64,000 nucleotides of DNA from Motilimonas pumila (GTDB lineage Bacteria > Pseudomonadota > Gammaproteobacteria > Enterobacterales > CBDFNC01), in NCBI RefSeq assembly GCF_003596335.1, contig NZ_QZCH01000001.1, forward strand, positions 524,484 to 588,483, written 5' to 3'. Every line of letters begins with the position of its first letter. Position 1 is the stretch's first letter. Made by a program: the position numbers and the translations under genes. Shown here piece after piece: positions 8,927-17,665 of this stretch. Under the pieces are notes generated by a model, which was given only the letters and a program-made list of their open reading frames with translations, was not told where the DNA came from and did not search any database.

Positions 8927-9469
8927 GTGCAGTGTACCAGTTGTGAACAAGGTCAATTAGTTGGCAGCCACCTCGCCCCTTTATTACCAACAAAAAGTTG
9001 CTCACATTGCGGTGGCCACTTCTTTTACCTCGCAGATTATCTTCGCTGGCTAGAGCAAGCGCCAAAGCCTACAGCGATAGACTCAGAGATCGAGGCTAAC
9101 GAAACCAATAAAGCCATGTTATGCCCTGTATCTGGGCGCCTTATGCGTAAATACCGCATCACTCACACTCAGCCCCACAAGGTAGACTTGAGCACTTCTG
9201 TGAATGGTATTTGGCTAGATAAAGGCGAGTGGGAGTTGCTAGAGCAAGAGGGATTAAGCTTGGTTCTGAATAAGATCTTTACCGACCCATGGCAACGTAA
9301 TATTCGTTTGGGTAAAACATCTGAAGTGCTCAAAGCTCAATATCAAGCCAAGTTTGGTGATCAAACCTACCAAAAAATGCAGGCGCTTCGTCAAGAGATC
9401 CACGACTCAGAGCAAAAAGCCGAGTTATTGGCTTACCTAGTCGCTGAAGACCCTTACTCTGTGACCTAA
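8927..9469 (+). CDS. TFIIB-type zinc-ribbon domain protein
   Basis: A 180-residue soluble protein. Residues 1-30 form a zinc ribbon, with CTSC at 3-6 and a second pair CSHCGGHFF. The second part has a C-P-V-S-G-R-L-M segment followed by VNGIWLDKGEWELL, the C-terminal pattern of zf-TFIIB-like proteins, in which 'G-x-W-L-D-x-G-E' recurs. The C-terminal third is predicted helical. The function of this family is unknown; metal binding is inferred from the cysteines. The start at 8927 is a GTG preceded by AAGGAG, a strong ribosome site that settles the start. It is monocistronic. Confidence 0.8.
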   Translation: MQCTSCEQGQLVGSHLAPLLPTKSCSHCGGHFFYLADYLRWLEQAPKPTAIDSEIEANETNKAMLCPVSGRLMRKYRITHTQPHKVDLSTSVNGIWLDKGEWELLEQEGLSLVLNKIFTDPWQRNIRLGKTSEVLKAQYQAKFGDQTYQKMQALRQEIHDSEQKAELLAYLVAEDPYSVT

Positions 9470-9514
9470 CCTCAGCCTGCTATTCGTGTTTGCTTTGCGC
9501 TTTTGCATGACAAT

Positions 9515-9537
9515 CAAGGCTTGTTTTACAAGCCTTG
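9515..9537 (+). terminator. Hairpin after the zinc-ribbon gene, probable terminator
   Basis: CAAGGCTTG (9515-9523) and CAAGCCTTG (9529-9537) form a perfect 9-bp stem with loop TTTTA, 46 bp past the stop codon. The following GCTATTTAACC is only weakly U-rich. Confidence 0.5.
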
Positions 9538-9690
9538 GCTATTTAACCAAGTTGAATAGCTGACACCGAGTCTTATACCTCTATCAGGCAAGGTAAGGCT
9601 TAGTTTGAGTAACCCAGCGAAAATGCCCAACATTCCCTTCTTAAACTCTAAAGCTTAAACCCTTAAACATCTAAGCGCCCACAAACTCAT

Positions 9691-9735
9691 AAGCTCTTAA
9701 GCTCTTAAGCTCTTAAGCTCATTAGCTCTTAAGTA
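9691..9735. repeat. Tandem AAGCTCTT octamer repeat
   Basis: Three full copies and a partial fourth copy of AAGCTCTT run from 9691 to 9720, followed by an interrupted copy, ATTAGCTCTTAAG. Degenerate relatives (AAAGCTTAAA, CTTAAAC) occur in the preceding 60 bases. The repeat is noncoding and suited to slipped-strand change in copy number. Confidence 0.75.
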
Positions 9736-10284
9736 CTAAGCCTTTGCCATGTTAAGAGGCTGCACCTGCCATCTCATTAACACACCTTGCTTTAGCTTTG
9801 CCAAACCAAGTGAGCCTTGAAAAACCAATGAAACAAAATTAAAAACCAACAACCACACCAGTAGCAGACAAATAGTTCAAATTACAAGCCATTAACAAAC
9901 AGGTAAGGCTAAATTGATCGCATTTATACGAAATATAGTTTCAATAAAAAGTATTTCATGGCGTCGATAATTTTGCAGTAAAACCAAAAGAGATAAAGAT
10001 CACAAACTGATTTCAATACACACAGCCAACTTACACAAAAAGAGAGCTGTATCACCTTTTTATTTTAACTAGAGATTATAAAAACGAGATGTGTGTCAGT
10101 TTAAAATTATTGACTTGTAGTTTTTAGATCAATTGTAAAAAAACAATCAGTGATATTTGTGAATAAGAGCAACAAAAAAGAGAAAGGTTATATGAATTTC
10201 GTGAGGGAAATCTAAAAAGCCCGTCATCGGCTACATTTAATAAAAATGTGTTAAATTGAGCCTGTACTAAAAGACAACTTAACT

Positions 10285-10305
10285 CGGTTTTGGCGAACCG
10301 TTTTT
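10285..10305 (+). terminator. Intrinsic-terminator-like hairpin in the mtlA leader
   Basis: CGGTTT (10285-10290) and GAACCG (10295-10300) form a 6-bp stem with loop TGGC, followed immediately by TTTTT. The oligo-U tract is on the + strand only. It ends 31 bp before the mtlA start codon, so either it attenuates mtl transcription or it ends a small upstream RNA. Confidence 0.5.
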
Positions 10306-10336
10306 AAAAAAAACAAAGCAAATAACGGGACTCATT

Positions 10337-12295
10337 ATGATATCACCAGATGCTAAGATAAAGATACAAAATTTTGGCCGGTTCCTCTCCAACATGGTCA
10401 TGCCCAACATCGGCGCATTCATCGCCTGGGGCTTTATAACTGCACTATTTATTCCAACAGGTTGGCTGCCAAATGAAACGTTAGCGCAACTGGTTGGCCC
10501 TATGGTGACTTACTTATTACCACTGCTTATTGGTTATACGGGCGGTAAATTGGTTGGCGGCGAGCGCGGCGCAGTCGTTGGCGCAATCACGACCATGGGT
10601 GTGATTGTCGGCACTGACATTCCTATGTTCATGGGAGCCATGATAGTCGGCCCTATGGGTGGCTTAGCCATTAAGAAGTTTGATCAAGCCGTAGATGGCA
10701 AGGTCAAAAGCGGCTTTGAAATGTTGGTTAACAACTTCTCGGCCGGTATTATTGGTATGCTGTGTGCCATTCTGGCGTTCTTCTTGATAGGCCCTTTTGT
10801 AAAAGTCATTTCTGGCGGTTTAGCAGCAGGCGTTAATGCTTTGGTAAACGCAGGTTTATTGCCTCTTACCTCCATTTTTGTTGAACCAGCGAAAATCCTG
10901 TTCCTCAACAATGCTATTAACCACGGTATTTTCTCACCACTGGGCATTCAACAAGCCAACGAAATGGGTCAATCACTGTTTTTCTTGATTGAGTCTAACC
11001 CAGGTCCTGGTTTGGGCATTTTGCTGGCCTACATGGTTTTTGGTAAAGGCACAGCGAAACAAACCGCGGGCGGCGCTTCTATCATTCACTTCTTTGGTGG
11101 TATTCATGAAATCTACTTCCCGTACATTCTAATGAACCCACGTTTGATTCTGGCTGCTATTGCCGGTGGTATGACAGGTGTATTTGTTATCACTGCTTTC
11201 AACGCTGGCCTTGTTTCTCCTGCTTCACCGGGCTCTATTTTTGCCATCCTACTGATGACACCTAAAGCTTCAATCATCGGCGTGGCACTTTCAGTTATCT
11301 CAGCAACGGCGGTATCATTCGCTGTTGCAGCTTTGCTGCTCAAAACCCAAAACGTACAAGACGAGGACGAATCAACAACGCTGGCAAAAGCAAAAACCAA
11401 AATGCAAGGTATGAAATCAGGCGGCAATGCAACCACACCTGCTGCACTGGTAAACGAAGACAAAAACGATATCAACATGATTGACGTAAAACGCATCATA
11501 GTAGCGTGTGATGCGGGCATGGGCTCAAGTGCGATGGGCGCAAGCTTACTACGTAAAAAGGTCAGTAATGCTGGCTTAGACATTCATGTTACCAACTGTG
11601 CAATCAATAACTTACCAGAGGATGTAGATATCGTGATTACTCATAAAGACCTAACAGACCGCGCTCGTAAACACGCCGCTAATGCCAAACACATCTCTTT
11701 GGTAAATTTCCTAGACAGCGACTTATACACTCAACTGGTTGCGCAAATGACACCCGAAACCGCCCTTGATGCGGCCAACGATGACCAATACGAGCCAATC
11801 AAAGCCGCCAATGACGACAACTTTGAAGCAGCTGAAACTGCGCAAACACCTGTTTTTCAAATTGAAGCGAAAAACATTCACCTTGGCCTGACAGCCACAG
11901 ACAAACAGCAAGCGATTCAATTTGCAGGCGAGCAGCTAGTTGCCCTTGGTTACGCAGAAGAAGACTACATTCCAGCCATGTTTGAACGTGAAGCCATGGT
12001 ACCGACTTACCTTGGCGAGTCTATCGCCGTGCCCCACGGCACCATCGAAGCCAAAGACCGCGTTAAGAAAACGGGTATTGTGATTTGCCAATATCAAGCC
12101 GGAGTAAAATTCTCAGACGATGAAGATGACGTTGCTCACTTAGTCATTGGCATCGCCGCCAAAAACAATGAACATATGGATGTGATATCTACCATCACTA
12201 ATGCCTTGGACGACCCCAACGCTATTGAGCGCTTGAGTAACACCAATGACATCAACGAAGTACTCGAAATTTTAGCTGGCAAGCAAGCAGCATAA
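10337..12295 (+). CDS. mtlA: Mannitol-specific PTS transporter EIICBA
   Basis: A 652-residue inner-membrane PTS permease that takes up mannitol and phosphorylates it to mannitol 1-phosphate. Residues 1 to about 345 form the EIIC membrane channel (GGIHEIYFPYILMNP is the GI-H-E substrate loop). A linker leads to EIIB (about 383-470), with the phosphocysteine in VACDAGMGSS (Cys391). An acidic, Ala-rich linker leads to EIIA (about 505-650), with the phosphohistidine in AVPHGT (His567). The length is close to E. coli MtlA. It is first in mtlA-mtlD-mtlR. The leader contains a terminator-like hairpin at 10285-10305, hinting at control beyond the promoter. Confidence 0.97.
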   Translation: MISPDAKIKIQNFGRFLSNMVMPNIGAFIAWGFITALFIPTGWLPNETLAQLVGPMVTYLLPLLIGYTGGKLVGGERGAVVGAITTMGVIVGTDIPMFMGAMIVGPMGGLAIKKFDQAVDGKVKSGFEMLVNNFSAGIIGMLCAILAFFLIGPFVKVISGGLAAGVNALVNAGLLPLTSIFVEPAKILFLNNAINHGIFSPLGIQQANEMGQSLFFLIESNPGPGLGILLAYMVFGKGTAKQTAGGASIIHFFGGIHEIYFPYILMNPRLILAAIAGGMTGVFVITAFNAGLVSPASPGSIFAILLMTPKASIIGVALSVISATAVSFAVAALLLKTQNVQDEDESTTLAKAKTKMQGMKSGGNATTPAALVNEDKNDINMIDVKRIIVACDAGMGSSAMGASLLRKKVSNAGLDIHVTNCAINNLPEDVDIVITHKDLTDRARKHAANAKHISLVNFLDSDLYTQLVAQMTPETALDAANDDQYEPIKAANDDNFEAAETAQTPVFQIEAKNIHLGLTATDKQQAIQFAGEQLVALGYAEEDYIPAMFEREAMVPTYLGESIAVPHGTIEAKDRVKKTGIVICQYQAGVKFSDDEDDVAHLVIGIAAKNNEHMDVISTITNALDDPNAIERLSNTNDINEVLEILAGKQAA

Positions 12296-12385
12296 ATCAG
12301 CACTAAAACATCCATCACGGTTAATTATGTGTCAGGCCACTCCTTTCCATTAGGTCTGGCACACCCTAAATTTGAGGTAGACATC

Positions 12386-13531
12386 ATGAAAGCAGTACAT
12401 TTTGGCGCAGGCAACATTGGCAGAGGTTTCATTGGTAAAGTATTAGCAGACGCTAACGTGGCGGTGACATTTGCAGACGTCAACGCACCACTAATAGACC
12501 AACTCAGCCACGAGCAATCGTACAAGGTCAAAGTCGTTGGCAGCCACTGCCAAGTAGATACCGTGACCCATGTAACGGCGGTAAACTCGGCCAGCCCAGC
12601 ACTGATTGAACAGATTGTGAAAACGGATTTAATCACCACTGCCGTTGGGCCCAACGTGTTAGACCTCATTGCGCAAACGATTGCCCAAGGACTGACTAAA
12701 CGCTTTGAAGCCGGTAATCTAACTCCTCTTAATGTGATTGCCTGTGAAAACATGGTGCGCGGTACCAGCCACCTAAAAGCAGAGGTAATGAATTACTTAA
12801 GTTCAGAACATGCAGAGCAAGCAGAGCAACTGATAGGTTTTGTTGATTCAGCCGTCGATCGTATTGTGCCGCCTTCGGCCGCTGCCAACGAAGACCCTTT
12901 AGAGGTTACGGTAGAAAGCTTCAGTGAATGGATTGTCGATAAAGGTCAGTTCAAAGGCAGCGTACCGAAAATTCAAGGCATGGAAACCACAGATAACCTG
13001 ATGGCGTTTGTGGAGCGTAAACTCTTCACTTTAAACACTGGCCACATCATTACGGCTTATTTAGGCTCGTTAAAAGGCCATGTCACGATTAAAGAAGCCA
13101 TTGAAGATGAAGATATTCGCCAGCAAGTACGCACCGCAATGCAACAAAGTGGTGAGGTACTGATTAATCGTTACGGTTTTGACCGTGATATGCACCATGC
13201 ATATATCGACAAGATCATCAGCCGTTTCTCAAACCCATACCTAAGAGATGAAATCGAGCGGGTTGGTCGCCAACCTATTCGTAAGTTAGGCGCTAATGAT
13301 AGGTTAATAAAACCACTTCTTGGCACCTTAGAGTATGGCCTTGAGAACAGGGCTTTATTAAAAGGCATCGCTGCAGCATTTAAATATGTTAATGAAAATG
13401 ACCCTCAAGCAGTTGAATTACAGGCGCATTTACAACAACATGGGCTGCGCGCAACGCTAGCACACTATTCAGGCCTTTCTGAAAACAGTGTTATTGCCAT
13501 CAAAATTGAAAATATATACAACAGCTTATAG
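12386..13531 (+). CDS. mtlD: Mannitol-1-phosphate 5-dehydrogenase
   Basis: A 381-residue enzyme that oxidises mannitol 1-phosphate to fructose 6-phosphate with NAD+, feeding glycolysis. The start chosen is the ATG at 12386, giving [17 protein letters not shown] with the Rossmann loop G-A-G-N-I-G-R-G at the extreme N-terminus. TTGAGGT lies seven bases upstream. An in-frame start at 12329 would add 19 unlikely residues. The C-terminal half has [11 protein letters not shown] and the all-helical polyol dehydrogenase domain. It lies 90 bp after mtlA and is followed by a strong intercistronic hairpin. Confidence 0.97.
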   Translation: MKAVHFGAGNIGRGFIGKVLADANVAVTFADVNAPLIDQLSHEQSYKVKVVGSHCQVDTVTHVTAVNSASPALIEQIVKTDLITTAVGPNVLDLIAQTIAQGLTKRFEAGNLTPLNVIACENMVRGTSHLKAEVMNYLSSEHAEQAEQLIGFVDSAVDRIVPPSAAANEDPLEVTVESFSEWIVDKGQFKGSVPKIQGMETTDNLMAFVERKLFTLNTGHIITAYLGSLKGHVTIKEAIEDEDIRQQVRTAMQQSGEVLINRYGFDRDMHHAYIDKIISRFSNPYLRDEIERVGRQPIRKLGANDRLIKPLLGTLEYGLENRALLKGIAAAFKYVNENDPQAVELQAHLQQHGLRATLAHYSGLSENSVIAIKIENIYNSL

Positions 13532-13544
13532 AACAGCCAAGCCT

Positions 13545-13566
13545 GAAGAGGAGCCAGCTCCTCTTC
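13545..13566 (+). terminator. Intercistronic hairpin between mtlD and mtlR
   Basis: GAAGAGGAGC (13545-13554) and GCTCCTCTTC (13557-13566) are perfect complements around CA (a realistic loop is GCCAGC), followed by ATTTTCCTT. The weak U-tract suggests partial termination or an RNA-stability element, which would lower mtlR relative to mtlAD. Confidence 0.6.
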
Positions 13567-13597
13567 ATTTTCCTTGTGCCGACTTAAGAGCAAAGAT

Positions 13598-14125
13598 ATG
13601 ACAGAACAACAAGATACAGACCTATTACAACAATTGTACGACGCCACGTCGCTGCGCAGCTTTACCTTGATGACAGTGACTGCCATTGAGCAAGCGGTAG
13701 ATGGTTTGATCAACCGCGTATTCCGTAAAGATGATTTTATGGTGAAGTCAGTAGTAGGCCCGCTGCTAGATAGCTCGGGCCCGCTGGGTGATCTCAGTAT
13801 TCGCTTGAAGGTTTTGTTCAGTCTTGGCGCTATTGATATCAAGGTGTATCAAGATATTGAGCTGCTGACGCAACTGAAAGACTTTTTGAACCAATCGAGT
13901 AATGAGTTTCAATTTACTGATCAAGAGATCGTAAAGAAAATTGCCAGCTTGAATTGTATTTGCGACATGACGCTATCATCACTCGAACTGGCAAACCCGG
14001 ACGATGATTCAGACCGCGCGTTATATGAAATGCAACTCGCTCGCCAACAACAAATCATTAAATCCGCTTTGATCCTAGCCATTGAGCAATTATGCCAAGG
14101 GCTAGCCAAAGACAGCCCTTTCTAA
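13598..14125 (+). CDS. mtlR: Mannitol operon repressor MtlR
   Basis: A 175-residue all-helical cytoplasmic protein of the MtlR family, which represses the mannitol operon in E. coli and Vibrio. The family features seen are FRKDDFMVKSVVGPLLDSSGPLGDLSIRLKV, with the conserved G-P-L-G-D, and the alternating charged helices. The ATG at 13598 is preferred over an upstream TTG (13574), because AAGAG precedes it at a proper distance and the protein then begins MTEQQDTD. The stop is immediately next to the convergent cysQ stop (14127), leaving no room for a terminator between the two genes. Confidence 0.92.
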   Translation: MTEQQDTDLLQQLYDATSLRSFTLMTVTAIEQAVDGLINRVFRKDDFMVKSVVGPLLDSSGPLGDLSIRLKVLFSLGAIDIKVYQDIELLTQLKDFLNQSSNEFQFTDQEIVKKIASLNCICDMTLSSLELANPDDDSDRALYEMQLARQQQIIKSALILAIEQLCQGLAKDSPF

Positions 14126-14126
14126 G

Positions 14127-14939
14127 CTACTGCGCTACGATAATATCTTGCCAAGGTAAACTGGCATCCCCCATCACAATAAAGTTAGGGTTCTCTAAGC
14201 TTTCACGCTTGTTATAACTCAGGGCATTAAGCTGCAAACAACACAAACTGCCACCGGCTTCAGTGACAATACATTGCGCACCTGCCGTGTCCCACTCTCC
14301 CGTAGGGCCAACACGGATGTAGCAATCTGCCGCTCCTTCTGCAACCAAGCAGCTTTTTAACGAACTCGAGCCTAATGGCAGCATAATGTAGTTCATAGCT
14401 GGTGCAAGTAGGCTGCTGATTTTACTCAATGATTGTACTTTACTGACCGCAATAGTGAGCTGTTTAGGATTGGCTTTATCACGCATGCTTGAGATAGACA
14501 CTGGCGCAGCCACACCCACTTGCTTAAACGCACCATGGCCTTTTACGGCGTAATAACAAACATCAGAGATAGGCGCATAAATGACCCCAAGAATCGGTTC
14601 ATTGTTATGCACCAGGGCAATAATGGTGGCAAAGTCGCCGCTGCGAGAAATGAATTCTTGGGTGCCATCAAGTGGATCTAACAGCCAATACGTTGGCCAC
14701 TGCTCGCGCTGTGATAGCGGGATGTCAGCCGCTTCTTCAGATAATACCGGAATGTCAGGGGTAAGCTCTGTAAAAGCTTTGACCAAATATTCGTGAGCGG
14801 CAATATCAGCGCTAGTAACAGGGGTATCGTCGTACTTGGTCAGCGCTTCGTAATTCTTTTCAAGGTAGATTTTTTTGATTATGGCGCCCGCTTGACGCGC
14901 AAATTCACAAGCCGAAGGTAATAAATCAATTGCTTGCAT
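14127..14939 (-). CDS. cysQ: 3'(2'),5'-bisphosphate nucleotidase
   Basis: A 270-residue Mg2+-dependent phosphatase of the inositol monophosphatase superfamily, which hydrolyses 3'-phosphoadenosine 5'-phosphate (PAP) to AMP and so supports sulfate assimilation. Visible motifs are the metal-binding EEAADIP, the signature LDPLDGTQEFISRSGDFA, and the C-terminal GEWDTAGAQCIVTEAGG. The length matches CysQ (about 246-270). It is transcribed leftward and precedes nudE's position on the same strand, with 65 bp between them. Confidence 0.94.
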   Translation of the reverse strand: MQAIDLLPSACEFARQAGAIIKKIYLEKNYEALTKYDDTPVTSADIAAHEYLVKAFTELTPDIPVLSEEAADIPLSQREQWPTYWLLDPLDGTQEFISRSGDFATIIALVHNNEPILGVIYAPISDVCYYAVKGHGAFKQVGVAAPVSISSMRDKANPKQLTIAVSKVQSLSKISSLLAPAMNYIMLPLGSSSLKSCLVAEGAADCYIRVGPTGEWDTAGAQCIVTEAGGSLCCLQLNALSYNKRESLENPNFIVMGDASLPWQDIIVAQ

Positions 14940-15004
14940 ACTGTCTCCTCACCACAAAAATCAATGCCTTAAACAAGCGCTTTACTTGCTTAAATAACTA
15001 TAAC

Positions 15005-15595
15005 TTATAACGAGCCCGATTGTGGCAACCAATTTAGTGCTAATAACAAAGCCGCAACACTGCGCGCTTCGGTAAAGTCATCTTGCTGTAATAACTCGTT
15101 TGCTTGGGCTAGTGGCCAACGAATCAGTTCTAGCGGCTCAGGCTCATCGCCTGCAAGTTGCTCAGGGTATAAGTCTTGGGCCACAAAGATGGTCATGGCG
15201 TTGGCAAAATAAGCCGGTGCTAACTCTAGCACTTTTAATTTCGTCAGTTGCTTAGCGCCAAAACCCGCTTCTTCTTTTAGTTCGCGGTTAGCGGCTTGTT
15301 CCGGGCTTTCTCCCGGGTCAATCAAACCTTTTGGAAACCCTAACGTGTAACTATGGGTACCAGCGCAGTACTCTCTCACTAACAATAACTCTTGATTATC
15401 AATTGGCACTGTCATAACAGCGCCATGCATTCTGCTTACCATTCTTTCATATTGGCGCTCTGCACCATTGGTAAACTTGAGATCTAACGATTCAATTTGA
15501 AAAAAACGACTTTTTGCCACGACTTGCCGCTGCACGATTGTGGGTTTTTCTGGCTCAGGTTTGCACCCTTGCGGGTCGGTTTGAGATACTGTCAT
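15005..15595 (-). CDS. nudE: ADP compounds hydrolase (Nudix)
   Basis: A 196-residue Nudix hydrolase. The complete Nudix box is present: GLIDPGESPEQAANRELKEE, continuing AGFG. NudE cleaves ADP-ribose, NADH and related adenosine diphosphates to AMP plus the other half. The neighbour yrfG, divergent at 15676, is also its neighbour in enteric genomes (nudE region, yrfG, hslR, hslO), which supports the assignment over other Nudix members. The N-terminus has a Cys-Lys-Pro-rich stretch of about 20 residues that is not part of the fold. Confidence 0.9.
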   Translation of the reverse strand: MTVSQTDPQGCKPEPEKPTIVQRQVVAKSRFFQIESLDLKFTNGAERQYERMVSRMHGAVMTVPIDNQELLLVREYCAGTHSYTLGFPKGLIDPGESPEQAANRELKEEAGFGAKQLTKLKVLELAPAYFANAMTIFVAQDLYPEQLAGDEPEPLELIRWPLAQANELLQQDDFTEARSVAALLLALNWLPQSGSL

Positions 15596-15675
15596 TGGCT
15601 CGCCCTATTGAATAACAAAAGCTACACTAGCGCTAAATGTATTTCCATTAATATCAGATATTAACAAGGAACACC

Positions 15676-16347
15676 ATGATTGACTGGCAGAACATTGATA
15701 CCGTGTTATTGGACATGGACGGCACTTTATTAGACTTGCACTACGATAACCATTTATGGAATCACATCGTGCCGCAAGAGTATGCCAAAGTAAATCAGCT
15801 CAATTTGAGCCAAGCAAAAATCGCCCTTGAGCAAAAGTATAATCAAGTAGAAGATAGTTTGAGTTGGTATTGTTACGATTTTTGGACCCACACCTTAGGG
15901 CTAGATATCTACCAGATACAACACCTAAACTCTGACAAAATTGCTTGGCGTAAAGACGCCCTGTGGTTTTTGCAACAATTAGGCTCAATGAACAAACGCC
16001 GCGTACTGTTAACCAACGCTCACCCTGAGGGCGTAAGGGTCAAGAACGAAAAAACTCAGCTTTGTGGTTACCTTGATGACGTCATTTCTACCCATAGCTT
16101 TGGTCAACCTAAAGAAGAGCAGAGTCTGTGGCAACAGGTGCAGCAAGCGTTAGGTTTTGATCCTGCTCGCACCCTTTTTATTGATGACAACGAACTGATT
16201 TTACAAGCCGCGCAAACGTTTGGCATTGCACACTTAATCGCTATCAATACGCCCGACTCATCACTCGTGGCCAAGAGCTTTCAACACTTTGCCAGCATCG
16301 ATGAATTCCAAGCGTTAATCAACCCGGCAAATAACAACGACAAATAA
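15676..16347 (+). CDS. yrfG: GMP/IMP nucleotidase YrfG, HAD superfamily
   Basis: A 223-residue HAD hydrolase that dephosphorylates purine nucleotides such as GMP and IMP. Motif I is LLDMDGTLLDL (residues about 11-21), motif II is LLTNAHPEG, and motif IV is LFIDDNELIL. The N-terminal 'I-D-W-x-x-I-D-T-V-L-L-D-M-D-G-T' and the cap segment HLWNHIVPQEYA are typical of YrfG. The start at 15676 is preceded by AAGGAACACC. In E. coli hslR and hslO follow directly. Here the gsp operon has been inserted between. Confidence 0.9.
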   Translation: MIDWQNIDTVLLDMDGTLLDLHYDNHLWNHIVPQEYAKVNQLNLSQAKIALEQKYNQVEDSLSWYCYDFWTHTLGLDIYQIQHLNSDKIAWRKDALWFLQQLGSMNKRRVLLTNAHPEGVRVKNEKTQLCGYLDDVISTHSFGQPKEEQSLWQQVQQALGFDPARTLFIDDNELILQAAQTFGIAHLIAINTPDSSLVAKSFQHFASIDEFQALINPANNNDK

Positions 16348-16378
16348 AATCATGGTGTCATAGGCCAGTTTAATAAAG

Positions 16379-16409
16379 ACAAAAAAAACGCCGCGTTCAT
16401 CGCGGCGTT
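16379..16409 (-). terminator. Terminator of the gsp operon
   Basis: AACGCCGCG (16387-16395) and CGCGGCGTT (16401-16409) form a perfect 9-bp GC-rich stem with loop TTCAT. On the minus strand it is followed by eight U. It lies 37 bp after the gspN stop and is a strong intrinsic terminator. Confidence 0.9.
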
Positions 16410-16445
16410 GGTATAGGGTAAGCGTTGCATTTTTTATCGCTTTGC

Positions 16446-17195
16446 TTAACCCTTAATCGTATTGAGTTTAATCAAGAAGCTGCCAGTTTTGGTTTTCTCA
16501 CCAATAAACGGTAAGCCTTGAGCAATCTTTGGATCTAAGCTTTTGCCTGGCGTTAACTCACCTTCTACACGGTACTGCGCAACATCAGCCAAAAAAGCCT
16601 TGGCATTCAAATTTAAGTGGTCTGATTTTTGATCGATAATGCCCGTTAAACCGCCTTGGTCACAACCTAGCTTAACTTTTGGATCGCCCAAAGCAATTTG
16701 CCCCATCGGCCCTTTAACATCAGCGTCTGTCCAAAATAAAACGCCGTCTAAATCGCTGCAGAAAGGCGTGCCTTGAGACGCGGAATGCAAGGTTAAATCC
16801 AGCATGCCAGAAGCTTTGATTGGCATAGGTAAAGTGATGTATTTCATTGCTTTGCTAGCCGGCATAGTGATATTAAGATCGCTGGCAGATGCCCCACTTA
16901 AACCGTAACTGACGCCGCCTTCTCCGGCAATGCCTTGTCTGCTGCCAAACTTAACGTCTGCTGCCAAAGAGCCCCAAAACAAATTAAACGGTTTGATCTG
17001 CCACTCTAAGCCGTCAATGGTCTCACCGCGAATAAACGCGCTGCTGGCTCGCCCTTGCCAAATAGAACCAGATACATTGGATAACTTGACGCCAGAGGAC
17101 TCAGGCAAAAACTGCAGTGCAAAGCTTGCCGGCATTTTCACCACGAGAAACACCAAGTAGGCGACAATACACATTAGGATAAGTTTAATTTTCAT
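16446..17195 (-). CDS. gspN: Type II secretion system protein N
   Basis: A 249-residue protein with one N-terminal transmembrane anchor (LMCIVAYLVFLVVKMPASFALQFLP) and a periplasmic domain containing SGSIWQGRASSAFIRG and WQIKPFNLFWGSLAADV, both typical of GspN. GspN is a non-essential, poorly understood accessory of the type II secretion apparatus. It is last in the operon; its start overlaps the gspM stop by 4 bp, and the operon terminator follows. Confidence 0.92.
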   Translation of the reverse strand: MKIKLILMCIVAYLVFLVVKMPASFALQFLPESSGVKLSNVSGSIWQGRASSAFIRGETIDGLEWQIKPFNLFWGSLAADVKFGSRQGIAGEGGVSYGLSGASASDLNITMPASKAMKYITLPMPIKASGMLDLTLHSASQGTPFCSDLDGVLFWTDADVKGPMGQIALGDPKVKLGCDQGGLTGIIDQKSDHLNLNAKAFLADVAQYRVEGELTPGKSLDPKIAQGLPFIGEKTKTGSFLIKLNTIKG

Positions 17196-17665
17196 CCCGC
17201 GGCTCCTAAGTGCAATTTACGCACTTTCACTGTGCCCGGCGCATCGCCCGTAGCTAAGTCAGTATTAATGACCTTGACCCCGTAACGGCTGCTTAACTGA
17301 TCTAACCAATGTAACAGCTTATTGAACTCGATATTGTCAATCCACACTTCCAAATCTTTGCCCTTAGGCTGGATCCGGCTGAGGGTGATACTGGCATTAC
17401 GTGCGCTTTGTCCCACCACCTGATTCAAGTTGACGTTGCCACTCGGGCGACGGTTTTGCGCTTTTGACTCTGCCACTTTCTGGCCGTTCGCTTTCATCCA
17501 AGTTAACGTTTTTTGATGATTGGCAACTTTCTTTTCCATCAAGGCTACTTCTTCACTCATCGGAGCGTAAAGGCCCCAGTAAAGCCCCGCAGCAAGCAAC
17601 ACGATGGCTGAGATAATCGCCAGGGCTTGCTCCCTAGGTGCAAGCTCGTTCCATTTCTCCATCAT
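17192..17665 (-). CDS. gspM: Type II secretion system protein M
   Basis: A 157-residue inner-membrane assembly-platform protein. It has a short cytoplasmic N-terminus (W-N-E-L-A-P-R-E-Q), one transmembrane helix (residues about 14-35), a coiled-coil segment and a periplasmic ferredoxin-like domain, as expected for GspM, the partner of GspL. The 'LAPREQ' start is a hallmark. Start and stop overlap gspL and gspN by 4 bp each. Confidence 0.95.
   Translation of the reverse strand: MMEKWNELAPREQALAIISAIVLLAAGLYWGLYAPMSEEVALMEKKVANHQKTLTWMKANGQKVAESKAQNRRPSGNVNLNQVVGQSARNASITLSRIQPKGKDLEVWIDNIEFNKLLHWLDQLSSRYGVKVINTDLATGDAPGTVKVRKLHLGAAG

Larger units (their letters stand above)
9470..10336. other. 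867-bp gene-free region upstream of mtlA
   Basis: No convincing ORF on either strand. It holds a hairpin at 9515-9537, a tandem 8-bp repeat at 9691-9720 inside a wider TTAA/AGCT-rich stretch, AT-rich DNA with a possible promoter (TTGACT at 10110-10115, TGTAAA 18 bp later) and a terminator-like hairpin at 10285-10305. Mannitol operons of related vibrios have a long leader and an antisense small RNA (MtlS) here. I cannot show such an RNA from sequence alone. TCACA half-sites exist, for example near 9999, but no good full CRP site. Confidence 0.5.

Noticed and set aside
9986..10004. Possible CRP site near GATCACAAAC upstream of mtlA
   Set aside because: Only one half-site (TCACA) matches; the partner half AGAGA is poor. 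Not enough to annotate.
11113..11583. 156-codon minus-strand frame inside mtlA
   Set aside because: Fully antisense to a well-conserved gene, composition typical of a shadow frame, no independent signals.
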